NCBI GenBank assembly: GCA_934464615.1 | Contig: CAKSKA010000012.1 | Location: forward strand, 1 to 59,229 | DNA length: 59,229 bases | Direction: 5' to 3' | Origin: an uncultured Eubacteriales bacterium | GTDB lineage: Bacteria > Bacillota > Clostridia > Oscillospirales > Acutalibacteraceae | Part shown: piece after piece, positions 15,721 to 24,820 of the stretch | How the letters are laid out: each line of letters starts with the position of its first letter | How positions within the stretch are numbered: the first letter of the stretch is position 1 | Translations under genes and position numbers: made by a program | The notes under the pieces: model-generated | What the model saw: only the letters and a program-made list of their open reading frames with translations | Databases searched by the model: none | Told to the model about the DNA's origin: nothing

Positions 15721-16644
15721 TTAAAGTTTGTCAATAAAGTTATCTATCGAATCGTCGTCCGCGGGATCAAAATCACACGGCTTTTTGCAAAGCGACCAGC
15801 GTTCTGTATGGGTGAGGCTCTCATTTCTTGCAATTTTCTTAAGTTCGCTTAAAGTTTCAAGCTCGGTAAAGAAATCGCAGGAATATGTTTCGTAAGAAAC
15901 GCCGCCGTCGGGGTAATTGCCGGTAGGATAATTGGGATAGTAATTTTTCATAAATACGGTGTCGTCTACAACATAGTAGATATTGCCCTTCTTGAGTTCA
16001 AATCCCAGTTTTAAACGGCCGGTTTGCGGCTGACGTATTGTAACGTATTTTTTACCGATATAAATGTTGTCGGTTCTAAGGTCGGTATAAGGCCAAAGTT
16101 CAATTTTTCCGTTGGGCAGCAAACCCGTATCATGTGTGTTAAGCGGGATAATTTCCGTACCGCCCTTTGCTGCAACGGTAAGCGCCCACAAAGCACATTC
16201 TTTTACACGGTCGCCGTAATTTACAACGGTATGCTCAATTGTAACATTGGTATCGTCGGGATCCAGCGTTATGCGCATACGCAGTTGTACCTTGTTTTCC
16301 GTCTGCGGAGGCGGCGTAAGTATAATACCGTTATCAAACACCTCAACTTCCACCTGATCGTTGTCCGGATAATACATATCGGGATAATATTCCGGAGAGA
16401 GCCAAAGCCTGTGTCCGCCGTAATTGTTAAACTGCTTGCCTTTGCCGAAATACTTTTCGTATTCGTCATCCGTAACGGGCTCAAAAGCACTTTGATTGTC
16501 GTTAAGTATATTCACGCCGTCTACATATCCGTACCTTACAATTCGCGGACCTACGTCTACGGTTGCAATAAGTTCAATAACTCCGTTTGTAAGATGAATA
16601 CAGTGTCCGTAATCTTTGTATTCCATGTGAGTCGCTTTAAACAT
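15721..16644 (-). CDS. galactose-mutarotase-fold protein (DUF4380-like)
   Basis: A 307-residue cytosolic protein, all-beta in character, with a mutarotase-type core. Visible segments are TNGVIELIATVDVGPRIVRYGY at the N-terminus, GGHRLWLSPEYYPDMYYPDN, MRITLDPDDTNVTIEHTVVNYG, CALWALTVAAKGGTEIIPL and YVVDDTVFMKNYYPNYPTGNYPDGG. This matches the aldose 1-epimerase-like superfamily, close to DUF4380 proteins of unknown substrate. The usual catalytic His/Glu pair cannot be assigned with confidence. The start follows AAGGAG at nine to ten bases. It lies one base downstream of tmcAL on the same strand, so the two probably share a transcript. Confidence 0.65.
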   Translation of the reverse strand: MFKATHMEYKDYGHCIHLTNGVIELIATVDVGPRIVRYGYVDGVNILNDNQSAFEPVTDDEYEKYFGKGKQFNNYGGHRLWLSPEYYPDMYYPDNDQVEVEVFDNGIILTPPPQTENKVQLRMRITLDPDDTNVTIEHTVVNYGDRVKECALWALTVAAKGGTEIIPLNTHDTGLLPNGKIELWPYTDLRTDNIYIGKKYVTIRQPQTGRLKLGFELKKGNIYYVVDDTVFMKNYYPNYPTGNYPDGGVSYETYSCDFFTELETLSELKKIARNESLTHTERWSLCKKPCDFDPADDDSIDNFIDKL

Positions 16645-16645
16645 T

Positions 16646-17830
16646 TTAAAAATCTCCTTTTATAATTTTTTGCTTATATTCACTTCCGCATCCGTTAGGA
16701 AGATTAAGTGACAAATCGTATATATCGCTGCATTTACACTCCGTGTCAAACACCCGTTTTGCAAATCCGTCCAATTTTTTTGCGTCCGCCGCGGTGGTGA
16801 TTACGGGAATATCGGATTTTTTTGCAATCTGCCGCACGGTTTCTTCACCTTTTTTACTAAAGCCCAAAATGTGTATATACGGCGGTTTTTGTTTGCAAAC
16901 GGAAATATCAATATCCAAAAACGCGGATAAAACAAGCCTTCTTATTCTTGCCATTGTATACCGCTTTGTTTTAATAAGCGCGTAAAGTTCTTCCGCACTT
17001 GAGGCGGACTTAACCGCATTTTCAAAACGGTTTTCAAGTCCTTCGCCCGAATCGGTGTAACGCGCAAGCGTGCCGTCGTTTGCCTTGCACCGCAGAGAAT
17101 AAAGTATTGCCGTGTCAAGCCTTGAAATGTCGGATATAGGACTGCTTTTTAATATTTCAAAGGATTTTTCCGGCATATACCTACTGCATATATCGGTGTT
17201 TCCGCTTTTAATATACTCACGCAAAAGCGATGCCGATGCCGTAAGGTCGCGTATATCGGTGCTGTCGTGTGCGGCACCGCGCCTTGTTATGCAGTCCGGC
17301 TTTATTTTGGATTTAAGCCGCCGTAATGACGATATATATTCGGTCGCCAGTGTGTCGTTCGGATTTTCGGCAATTGCGCATAGATGCGGCGCCGTTTCCT
17401 TTAAAATCTCACTGCGTATTTTTGCAAATGTCGCATTGCCGCCCAAAGACTGCGCGAGTTTTTTGTTAAACACGTCGCTTTCAAACACATCGCAAACGGC
17501 ATAAATTGAATTTATATCGCCGCATTCGCTGCCGAAGAGCAATTTGTCTACCGTGTGCGTGCTTTCAAGCAGGCTTACACCGCCGAAGGCAAAACTTTGC
17601 GCAGTCGACATACTGTAGGGTACCGGCAGTTCTATAACCACATCCGCACCGCAGGCGATTGCCGACTTTGCACGGGCGTGTTTCGGGATTATCGAAGTAT
17701 CGCCGCGCTGTACAAAATTGCTGCTTAATACGCATATAACCGAGCCGCCGAAACTGCGTGCGGTATCAAGCAACAGCTTGTGACCGCTGTGCAGGGGATT
17801 GAATTCCGCAATAACGCCGACATTTTGCAC
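16646..17830 (-). CDS. tmcAL: tRNA(Met) cytidine acetate ligase TmcAL
   Basis: The enzyme adenylates acetate and transfers it to the wobble cytidine (C34) of elongator tRNA-Met. The 394-residue protein opens with the nucleotidyltransferase motif GVIAEFNPLHSGHKLLL, with HSGH as the ATP-binding HxGH. It continues with VLSSNFVQRGD, KHARAKSAIACGADVVIELP and QSFAFGG. All are typical of the family formerly called YlbM/DUF795. I start it at GTG 17830, which gives the normal length; the open frame upstream overlaps ackA in antisense. Divergent placement beside ackA is common in Firmicutes and fits acetate as the substrate. Confidence 0.93.
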   Translation of the reverse strand: MQNVGVIAEFNPLHSGHKLLLDTARSFGGSVICVLSSNFVQRGDTSIIPKHARAKSAIACGADVVIELPVPYSMSTAQSFAFGGVSLLESTHTVDKLLFGSECGDINSIYAVCDVFESDVFNKKLAQSLGGNATFAKIRSEILKETAPHLCAIAENPNDTLATEYISSLRRLKSKIKPDCITRRGAAHDSTDIRDLTASASLLREYIKSGNTDICSRYMPEKSFEILKSSPISDISRLDTAILYSLRCKANDGTLARYTDSGEGLENRFENAVKSASSAEELYALIKTKRYTMARIRRLVLSAFLDIDISVCKQKPPYIHILGFSKKGEETVRQIAKKSDIPVITTAADAKKLDGFAKRVFDTECKCSDIYDLSLNLPNGCGSEYKQKIIKGDF

Positions 17831-17857
17831 AAATTTCCACCCTTTCGCAAAAAAGCC

Positions 17858-17886
17858 TTGAAAAACCGTGTGTAATACAGTATTAT
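17858..17886 (+). promoter_or_regulatory. promoter of ackA-galK
   Basis: TTGAAA (17858-17863) and TATTAT (17881-17886) with a 17-base spacer, in the divergent tmcAL/ackA gap. A second TATAAT lies about 12-15 bases further downstream. Confidence 0.6.
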
Positions 17887-17944
17887 TAAGTAGTATTATA
17901 ATAGCATAGTTAAGGCAATTATGCAACAAAAAAGGAGAATGAAA

Positions 17945-19153
17945 ATGAAAATTTTCGTAGTAAACGCAGGCAGTTCGACTCTTAAATATCAGGTTATTGA
18001 TATGGACGACGAGTCTGTTGTAGGCAAGGGTATTTGCGACCGTATAGGTGCTACCGACGGAACACTCGGACATATAAAACATAAAGCGCCCGACGGCAGA
18101 GTTTACGAGGCCGACGCCCCCATGCCCACACATGCCGAGGCTTTTGAGAGCGTTGTTTATGCTTTGACGCAAAGCGAAGCCAAAGTTATAAATTCGTTTG
18201 ATGAAATATCGGCAATAGGCCACCGTATAGTACAGGGCGGCAGCATATTCAAGGATTCTTGCCTTGTAACACCCGAAGTTATCGACCAAATCGAAGAACT
18301 CGGTGAATTGGCACCGCTGCACAATCCGGCGCATGTGCTTGCAATACGCGCCTGTGTAAAAACTTTCGGCGACAAAATACCGCAGGTGGTTGTATTCGAT
18401 ACATCTTTCCACCAGACGCTTGAACCCAGAGCGTATATGTATGCTCTGCCTTATAAATACTACGAAAAATATGCCGTAAGAAAATACGGCGCACACGGTA
18501 CTTCGCATAAATATATAAGCGACAGGCTGGCTGCGATGACCGGCAAAGATAAAAAAGATTTGAAAATTATTACCTGCCACCTCGGAAGCGGATGCTCAAT
18601 TTCCGCAATAAAGGACGGCGTTTGCTTCGATACATCAATGGGATTTACACCGCTTGACGGATTTATGATGGGTACACGCTGCGGCACTATGGATCCGTCG
18701 GTACTTACGTTTATCGCCAAAAAGGAAAATCTTTCTCCCGACGATATTAACCGTATTTGTAATAAAGAATCCGGTACGCTCGGCATTTCCGAACTTACAA
18801 ACGATAACCGCGACCTTGTTGACGCGGCTGCCGCGGGAAATAAAAAGGCAGCTTTGGCGCTTGAAATGCAGCGTTACCAGATAGTTAAATTCATAGGTTC
18901 ATACATTGCCGCTATGGACGGCGTTGACGCAATTGTATTTGCGGGCGGAATAGGAGAAAACAATCCGAAGTTGCGCGAAGATATATGTGCAAACTTTAAT
19001 TATATGGGAATTAAAATTGATCCGGTACCGAACAATGTACGCGGTGAGGAAATCAGAATTTCGACCGACGACAGCAAGGTTGGAGTATATGTAATACCCA
19101 CTAATGAAGAACTTGCAATTGCAAGGGATACAATCAGAATTATCAATAAATAA
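17945..19153 (+). CDS. ackA: acetate kinase
   Basis: Makes ATP from acetyl phosphate in mixed-acid fermentation (reversible). The 402-residue product has VVNAGSSTLKYQ at the N-terminus, GHRIVQGG, the FDTSFHQTL region with the catalytic Asp, YGAHGTSHKY, CHLGSGCSISAI and VFAGGIGENNP. Together these are the ASKHA-fold signatures of AckA. I chose ATG 17945 because AAAGGAG is seven bases upstream; the ATG at 17939 is too close. No pta gene is next to it; galK follows 20 bases later and is probably cotranscribed. Confidence 0.96.
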   Translation: MKIFVVNAGSSTLKYQVIDMDDESVVGKGICDRIGATDGTLGHIKHKAPDGRVYEADAPMPTHAEAFESVVYALTQSEAKVINSFDEISAIGHRIVQGGSIFKDSCLVTPEVIDQIEELGELAPLHNPAHVLAIRACVKTFGDKIPQVVVFDTSFHQTLEPRAYMYALPYKYYEKYAVRKYGAHGTSHKYISDRLAAMTGKDKKDLKIITCHLGSGCSISAIKDGVCFDTSMGFTPLDGFMMGTRCGTMDPSVLTFIAKKENLSPDDINRICNKESGTLGISELTNDNRDLVDAAAAGNKKAALALEMQRYQIVKFIGSYIAAMDGVDAIVFAGGIGENNPKLREDICANFNYMGIKIDPVPNNVRGEEIRISTDDSKVGVYVIPTNEELAIARDTIRIINK

Positions 19154-19173
19154 TATCAGTTGAGGATAAAAAT

Positions 19174-20454
19174 ATGAATGTTACAGAATTAAAACAAAAC
19201 ATTTTATCGGGTGAGTATGATAAGAAGTTCGATATGCTTTACAGCGATACAAACGCGGCACGTCAGCGCTATGCGGATGCCTGCGACGAGTTTGTAAAAC
19301 TGTACGGCGAGCGCGAAGATATGCGTGTTTTCTCAGCTCCCGGCAGAACGGAAGTCGGCGGAAATCATACCGACCATCAACATGGCAGAGTGCTTGCGGG
19401 AAGCGTCGATTTGGACGTTATTGCAATAGTATCGCCGAATGCGGATAACACAGTACGCATTAAATCTGCCGGTTACGATATGGATACCGTAAATCTTGAC
19501 GAACTTGAAATTAATCCGGGCGAAACCGGCAGGGCAATAGCGCTTATACGCGGTATGTGCGCATTCTTTCAAGAAAAAGGTTATGCCATAGGCGGCTTTG
19601 ACGCATACACCACTTCAAACGTTTTAAAGGGCTCGGGACTTTCTTCCTCTGCTGCGTTTGAGGTGCTTATAGGCAATATTTTAAACAGCATTTTCTGTAA
19701 CGGCGATGTAAGCCGTATAGATATTGCGAAAATCTCACAGCGTGCCGAAAGCGAATATTTCGGTAAACCCTGCGGTCTGCTTGACCAATCCGCAAGCTCG
19801 CTCGGCGGATTTACCGCCATAGATTTTAAGGATCCCGCCGCACCGGTTGTAGAACAGGTTAATTTTGACCTTGCTGCACACGGTTATGCGCTTTGTGTTG
19901 TAAACACAGGCGGTAATCACGCAAATCTTACGCAGGATTATGCGGATATTACAATAGAATGCCGCAATATAAGCAATTACTTCGGCAAAGGATTTTTGCG
20001 TGAAGTTAATCCCGTTGATTTTTACGAGAATATAGCGGCACTTCGCAAAGAATACGGCGACCGTGCGGTGCTTCGCGCAATTCATTTCTTTAATGAGGAT
20101 GAGCGTGCCGAAAAAGAAAAAGACGCGCTTAAAAAAGATGATTTTGCAGAATTTTTAAGGCTTATAAACGAATCCGGCAATTCCTCCTTTAAATATTTGC
20201 AGAATGTATACTCAAATTCAAATGTATTTGAACAGGGCATTTCCTTGGCGTTGGCTTTAACCGAACAGTTTTTGGCAGGCACAAATAAGGGCGCCTGCCG
20301 TGTACACGGCGGCGGTTTTGCAGGCACAATACAGTGCTTTATGCCGCTTGAATACATAGATTCTTATAAAAAAAATATTGAAAAAGTTTTCGGCGAGGGT
20401 AGCTGCTATATTTTAAGCATACGTCCTGTGGGCGGCACCGAAATAACAGAATAA
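19174..20454 (+). CDS. galK: galactokinase
   Basis: Phosphorylates alpha-D-galactose at C1, the entry step of the Leloir pathway. The 426-residue GHMP kinase shows the galactokinase signature in variant form (GRTEVGGNHTDHQHG, about 59-73), the phosphate-binding GSGLSSSAAFEV loop (about 152-163), and a C-terminal RVHGGGFAGTIQ motif. The substrate-contacting H-T-D residues are kept. The usual galE/galT partners are absent from the window. Its neighbour is ackA, and a GH2 beta-galactosidase at 34655 could supply galactose. A strong terminator follows. Confidence 0.9.
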   Translation: MNVTELKQNILSGEYDKKFDMLYSDTNAARQRYADACDEFVKLYGEREDMRVFSAPGRTEVGGNHTDHQHGRVLAGSVDLDVIAIVSPNADNTVRIKSAGYDMDTVNLDELEINPGETGRAIALIRGMCAFFQEKGYAIGGFDAYTTSNVLKGSGLSSSAAFEVLIGNILNSIFCNGDVSRIDIAKISQRAESEYFGKPCGLLDQSASSLGGFTAIDFKDPAAPVVEQVNFDLAAHGYALCVVNTGGNHANLTQDYADITIECRNISNYFGKGFLREVNPVDFYENIAALRKEYGDRAVLRAIHFFNEDERAEKEKDALKKDDFAEFLRLINESGNSSFKYLQNVYSNSNVFEQGISLALALTEQFLAGTNKGACRVHGGGFAGTIQCFMPLEYIDSYKKNIEKVFGEGSCYILSIRPVGGTEITE

Positions 20455-20466
20455 CATTTAACACCT

Positions 20467-20495
20467 CACGGCAGTCTTATAAATTGACTGCCGTG
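20467..20495 (+). terminator. terminator after galK
   Basis: A perfect 10-bp stem CACGGCAGTC with GACTGCCGTG, followed by AATTTATTTT, lies 13 bases after the galK stop. Confidence 0.85.
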
Positions 20496-20523
20496 AATTT
20501 ATTTTAAAATATTAAGTTTTGCC

Positions 20524-20552
20524 TTGATAAATTCCTGCCGAAGTATTATAAT
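20524..20552 (+). promoter_or_regulatory. promoter of the LCP gene
   Basis: TTGATA (20524-20529) and a perfect TATAAT (20547-20552) with a 17-base spacer, 50 bases before the start codon. Confidence 0.8.
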
Positions 20553-20602
20553 AATTTTGTCGTTTAATTTACAAATTACTTGAATTTCGGAGAATTTTAT
20601 AT

Positions 20603-21730
20603 ATGGATAACAATTATTACAGTAATCAGGAAGATATTTACAGCTACTCGCGCGGTAAACACTCCAAACATTCCGCAGGAAAAAATAAAAAGCATAAATC
20701 TAAAAAAAATAACAGTTCAAAATTTAAAAGGCGCAGGGCGGTTGTAATTGTATCGCTGGTACTTGCAATAGTAATTTGCGCAGGTGTGGGCGTGCGTATG
20801 TATATGGACAGCATACTTAACACTGCCAACAGGGATACCGATTTCAATTCCGATAATGTTCAGGCAAATTCGGAAGTGTTTAAGGGTAAAGATTACACAA
20901 ATATCGCCTTGTTCGGCGTGGATGCCAGAGAAAACACTTTTAAAGGCTGCCGTTCCGACTCGGTAATTGTGCTGACTATAGACAAAAAGCATAATAAAAT
21001 TAAAATGACTTCGCTTGCAAGGGATTCGTATGTTAAAATGGACGGACACGGCAAGGATAAATTGACGCACGCCTATGCTTACGGCGGTGCCGAGTTGGCG
21101 GTTAAGACAATTAACCAAAATTATAATCTTGATATTCAGGACTATGTTACCGTAAATTTCTTTGGATTTGCCGAGATTATCAATTACCTCGGCGGTGTTA
21201 CGCTGGATGTTGACGCCAGCGAAATGGATGTTATGAACACGCATTATATAAGTTATATAAATTCGTACGGTATTAAGTGCGATTATATAAAGAAAACAGG
21301 CGTGCAGCTGCTTAACGGCGGACAGGCATTGGCATATACACGCAACAGGTATTCGCCCGGCGGAGATATAGAACGCGGAAACAGACAAAAAGAAGTGTTG
21401 ACGCTTGTATTTGAAAAAGTTAAAAAACTCGGCATTACAAAACTGCCCGAGCTTGCAAAAATAGGTCTTAAAAACTGCCAGACTTCGCTTACCAATTCCG
21501 AGATTATCGACATCGGAACATGGGCGCTTATGAACAGTCCGACGGTTGAAAACAAGAGCCTTCCGGATGAAGACTGCCATCCTAAAAGCGGCAGCGGCGC
21601 TATGATAAACGGCGTTTGGTATTATATTTACGATCTTGATGTAGCCACACAAAAGCTGCATGACTTTATAAATGAAGAGGGAACTTATGTAGATCCCAAT
21701 GCTTCTTCGTCTGTATCAACAGCAGAATAG
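20603..21730 (+). CDS. LytR-CpsA-Psr (LCP) family wall glycopolymer ligase
   Basis: LCP enzymes move lipid-linked glycopolymers, such as teichoic acids or capsule, onto peptidoglycan. The 375-residue protein has a strongly basic cytoplasmic N-terminus (about 17-46), one membrane helix (about 46-65) and an outside LCP domain from about 95. Family marks are NIALFGVDARE, CRSDSVIVLTID, the catalytic-region SLARDSYV, HAYAYGG, and RNRYSPGGDIERGNRQKEVL. The C-terminal tail is Ser-rich. It has its own promoter and terminator. It opens a surface-oriented cluster that continues with a tyrosine phosphatase and beta-helix proteins. Confidence 0.92.
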   Translation: MDNNYYSNQEDIYSYSRGKHSKHSAGKNKKHKSKKNNSSKFKRRRAVVIVSLVLAIVICAGVGVRMYMDSILNTANRDTDFNSDNVQANSEVFKGKDYTNIALFGVDARENTFKGCRSDSVIVLTIDKKHNKIKMTSLARDSYVKMDGHGKDKLTHAYAYGGAELAVKTINQNYNLDIQDYVTVNFFGFAEIINYLGGVTLDVDASEMDVMNTHYISYINSYGIKCDYIKKTGVQLLNGGQALAYTRNRYSPGGDIERGNRQKEVLTLVFEKVKKLGITKLPELAKIGLKNCQTSLTNSEIIDIGTWALMNSPTVENKSLPDEDCHPKSGSGAMINGVWYYIYDLDVATQKLHDFINEEGTYVDPNASSSVSTAE

Positions 21731-21735
21731 TATAT

Positions 21736-21778
21736 AAAAATTCACGGTTTGCCACAAAAATACAAATCGTGAATTTTT
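21736..21778 (+). terminator. terminator after the LCP gene
   Basis: AAAAATTCACGGTTTG pairs with CAAATCGTGAATTTTT with one G-U pair and an A-rich loop, ending in a T-run. Confidence 0.8.
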
Positions 21779-21831
21779 TAGTATTACGGGGTTGCATCCC
21801 TCACTTGCAACCCATATTTTAAGGAGATATT

Positions 21832-22305
21832 ATGGTAAAAGTATTATTTGTGTGCCTCGGCAATATTTGCCGCAGTCCCATGGCGGAATTTGTTTTTAAG
21901 GATATGGTAAAAAAGGCAGGATTTGAAAAACAGTTTTATATAGCGTCCGCCGCAACAAGCAGTGAGGCGGCAGGGTGCGATATACATTCGGGCACAAAGC
22001 GTAAACTCGCCCGAGAGGGCATACCGTATGCGTCACGCAAGGCTGTAAAAATAACACTTGCAGATTATGCAAAATACGATTATATTATTGTTATGGAACA
22101 AAAAAATCTGCGGGATATTAAAAAAACAATACCGGTTGACACAAAAAACAAAATCCACTGTCTTTTGGATTTTTGCGGCGGCGGTGATATTGCCGATCCG
22201 TGGTATACCGGCAATTTTGATTTGACTTATAACGATATAGTGCATGGCTGCAAGGCCTTTTTACAGGAGTTGGAAAGAAAGAATGAAATTATTTCGGCAC
22301 TTTAA
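21832..22305 (+). CDS. low-molecular-weight protein-tyrosine phosphatase
   Basis: A 157-residue cytosolic phosphatase of the Wzb/PtpA/YwlE type. The P-loop C(X)5R is at residues 8-14 (CLGNICRS), and the general-acid Asp lies in ADPWYTGNFD near residue 124. In many Firmicutes such enzymes reverse tyrosine or arginine phosphorylation linked to wall polymer synthesis. No tyrosine kinase is nearby, though the LCP gene precedes it. The next gene starts inside its 3' end (23-base overlap). Confidence 0.9.
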   Translation: MVKVLFVCLGNICRSPMAEFVFKDMVKKAGFEKQFYIASAATSSEAAGCDIHSGTKRKLAREGIPYASRKAVKITLADYAKYDYIIVMEQKNLRDIKKTIPVDTKNKIHCLLDFCGGGDIADPWYTGNFDLTYNDIVHGCKAFLQELERKNEIISAL

Positions 22306-22801
22306 AACAATAACAAAACACAGGCACGCCGTTATAAAAAACTGTTTTAAGGCGGGTATAGGCTTTCAGGGGATGTTTCACGATTTGTCAAAATATTCGT
22401 ATACCGAGTTTTCTGCAGGCGTAAAGTATTATCAGGGTACACGCAGTCCTAACGAGGCAGAAAGGGAAATATCGGGATATTCTGCGGCATGGATGCACCA
22501 TAAGGGAAGAAACCGCCACCATTTTGAATATTGGACGGATTACGATCCCGTTACAAAACGGGTAATACCTATTGAAATGCCGCTTAAATATGTTAAGGAA
22601 ATGTTTTGCGACAGGGTTGCGGCAAGTAAAGTGTATATGGGGAAAAATTACACCGATGCTTCCGCTTACGAATATTTTTTGCGGGGTAAAAAAACAAGAT
22701 TTATAAATGAAAATACGTCCGAACTGATTGAACAATTGCTTATAATGTTAAAAGAAAAGGGTGAAAAGGAAACATTTAAATACATAAAAAAATTAAAATA
22801 A
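22283..22801 (+). CDS. DUF5662-like protein
   Basis: A 172-residue basic, cytosolic protein with no known activity. Conserved-looking His/Asp patches are KHRHAVIKNCFKAG, MFHDLSKYSYTEF, AAWMHHKGRNRHHFEYW and EMFCDRVAASK. The spacing of His and Asp resembles HD-type metal sites, but I cannot assign it as a phosphohydrolase. I start it at ATG 22283, where its family core begins; the longer frame from 22244 only overlaps the phosphatase. The overlap implies translational coupling with the tyrosine phosphatase. Confidence 0.7.
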   Translation: MKLFRHFKTITKHRHAVIKNCFKAGIGFQGMFHDLSKYSYTEFSAGVKYYQGTRSPNEAEREISGYSAAWMHHKGRNRHHFEYWTDYDPVTKRVIPIEMPLKYVKEMFCDRVAASKVYMGKNYTDASAYEYFLRGKKTRFINENTSELIEQLLIMLKEKGEKETFKYIKKLK

Positions 22802-22821
22802 ACTGTTACGGGGTGGCACAA

Positions 22822-24543
22822 ATGGAAAAAATATCGGCATTTTTTAAAAAAATCGGCAACTTCTTATTCGGCAACCGCAAACGCAAAATTATTACGGCAA
22901 CTACTGCGGCCGCGGTTGTTTTGACGGCTTTAATAACAGTCGGCACCGTGCTTGTTGTAAAACAGCTTACAAGCGGCGCAGTAATTACGTCAAACAATAA
23001 TTCCGCTGTAACCGATACAAATTCATCATCACAACAGCAGCAGGGCAGCGACGGTACGGATATTGATATACCGCAGGTCGATCAATCGGAAAATTATAAA
23101 CCGCATACGGAAAATACTGCTTATGATGAAACTGAATACAGGGAAATGCCCGATATTTCACGCGCAACTATGACTGCGGCCGAAGTTGTTTCCAAATACC
23201 GCGGATATACGGATTGGCGCATATACAGCATACGCACCGCCGTATCGGCGTCTGTACCGGAGCAAAACGGAAGGTCGTTTTATTTTTCAAATAACGGTAA
23301 ATCCACAAACAGCGGTAAAAGTCCGCAGGAAGCTATTTCTAACATTAACGCACTTGCAAGACTGGGGCTTAAAGCAGGAGATGTTGTATATTTTGAGTGC
23401 GGAAGCCTATGGCGCGCAAAAATCAATCTTGCATGGGAAGGCGTAACCTTTACGTCGTACGGCACAGGCAAAAAACCGGAATTTTACGGTTCGCCGGAAA
23501 ACGCGGCAACGGCGTCGCATTGGAATAAGACCGACGCAAAAAATATTTATGTTTATCATGAATCAATCACAGACGACGTCGGAACAATCGTATTTAACGA
23601 AGGCGAGCAGCACGCCATAAAACATATACCGGTTATTAAAAACGAAAAGTCGGTGGATAATGCTTCGGGTGAAGATTTCGCCGGTTATAAGGACTTAAAA
23701 CAGAACTTTGATTTTTATCACGACAATTCAAACGGTTTGCTGTACCTTTATTATGATAAAGGCAATCCCGGGGATAGTTTTAAAAGTATCGAACTTTGCA
23801 CCAGAGGTAATGTAATTTCCGTTAACGCAGACCATGTTACAATAGATAATCTTTGTATTAAGTACGGCGGTTCCCACGGTATAGGCAGCGGATCGCGCAC
23901 GGGACTTACCGTGCGGAATTGCGAAATCGGCTGGATAGGCGGCTCTATACAAAGCCGAAATTATATAAGTCCGACACGCTTCGGCAACGGTGTTGAAATT
24001 TGGGACAGGGCATACGATTTTACCGTTGACAACAATTATTTTTACCAGATATACGACGCTGCCGTCACCTTCCAATACAAAGGCGATGACAGCACCGTGG
24101 AATACAGGAATATAAAATTCAACAATAATGTAATGGATTATTGCAATTATTCAATAGAGTATTTCTTAAGCGATAACTCAAACACCGACAGTGCAATAAG
24201 CGATGTAGAGTTTGCAAACAACCTTATGTGGTATGCCGGCAGCGGATTTTCAAGTCAAAGACCTGATAAAAGCGGCGCACATATTAAAAGTTGGGGACAC
24301 GCCAACCGCACCGACGGCAATTTTGTAATTAAAAACAATTTGTTTGCTTTTGCATATGATGTTTTGGTTGAAACGTATTCAAAATACGGTGCCGCACCGC
24401 AGTATTCGTCAAACACATACATTCAGTTTGCTTCCCGTAAACTCGGCAGAACGGATAAAATGAGTAAAAGTGTGAACTTTGAAGAAAAATATATAGAAGA
24501 CAATTTTAAGGATAGCGGCGCAAAAATAGTTACGGTAAAATAA
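22822..24543 (+). CDS. membrane-anchored right-handed beta-helix surface protein
   Basis: A 573-residue protein with an N-terminal membrane anchor (about 23-46), a Ser/Gln-rich spacer and a large exported beta-helix. The helix region begins near NGRSFYFSNNGKSTNSG. It runs through repeated N-rich strands (HVTIDNLCIKYGGSHGIGSG, LTVRNCEIGWIGG, FTVDNNYFYQIYDAAVTF, IKFNNNVMDYCNYSIEY, VIKNNLFAFAYDVLVE). Such folds bind or cleave polysaccharides; no catalytic residues can be assigned. It is the close paralogue of the C-terminal 455 residues of the 1269-residue protein that follows. I prefer ATG 22822, six bases after GGGGTGG, over GTG 22813. Confidence 0.8.
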   Translation: MEKISAFFKKIGNFLFGNRKRKIITATTAAAVVLTALITVGTVLVVKQLTSGAVITSNNNSAVTDTNSSSQQQQGSDGTDIDIPQVDQSENYKPHTENTAYDETEYREMPDISRATMTAAEVVSKYRGYTDWRIYSIRTAVSASVPEQNGRSFYFSNNGKSTNSGKSPQEAISNINALARLGLKAGDVVYFECGSLWRAKINLAWEGVTFTSYGTGKKPEFYGSPENAATASHWNKTDAKNIYVYHESITDDVGTIVFNEGEQHAIKHIPVIKNEKSVDNASGEDFAGYKDLKQNFDFYHDNSNGLLYLYYDKGNPGDSFKSIELCTRGNVISVNADHVTIDNLCIKYGGSHGIGSGSRTGLTVRNCEIGWIGGSIQSRNYISPTRFGNGVEIWDRAYDFTVDNNYFYQIYDAAVTFQYKGDDSTVEYRNIKFNNNVMDYCNYSIEYFLSDNSNTDSAISDVEFANNLMWYAGSGFSSQRPDKSGAHIKSWGHANRTDGNFVIKNNLFAFAYDVLVETYSKYGAAPQYSSNTYIQFASRKLGRTDKMSKSVNFEEKYIEDNFKDSGAKIVTVK

Positions 24544-24579
24544 TATACAACTTATAATTTCAAATTGAAAAGTGTACGG

Positions 24580-24622
24580 CAAATATTAAAACGGACAGAA
24601 TTTCTGTCCGTTTTAATATTTG
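24580..24622. terminator. long palindromic terminator
   Basis: A perfect 21-bp palindrome arm pair (core AAACGGACAGAA with TTCTGTCCGTTT) lies between the two beta-helix genes and can act on either strand. The rest of 24544-24820 is very AT-rich, and I could not place a convincing promoter in it. Confidence 0.8.
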
Positions 24623-24820
24623 ATATTTTATAGAATAAACAAAAAACATAAACTTTTAACAATTAAAATATATAAAATATAACAAAAACGGCATAAAAGT
24701 GACAAATAACGTAAAATAGTTTGCAAATAAAATAAAATAGTTGTAGAAAATGGGATTAAAGATACTGTATTATGGAAATGCATTAGAAAGGATGCGAAAT
24801 AAAAAGCGGAGGAAGGTAGT

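Noticed and set aside
17831..18580. Possible N-terminal extension of TmcAL to 644 residues
   Set aside because: The extension lies antisense to ackA; the family starts at VQNVGVIAEFN, which has GTG 17830 and a ribosome site.
20717..21661. A 314-residue open frame opposite the LCP gene
   Set aside because: Antisense shadow of a well-recognised LCP protein; no ribosome site or recognisable domain.
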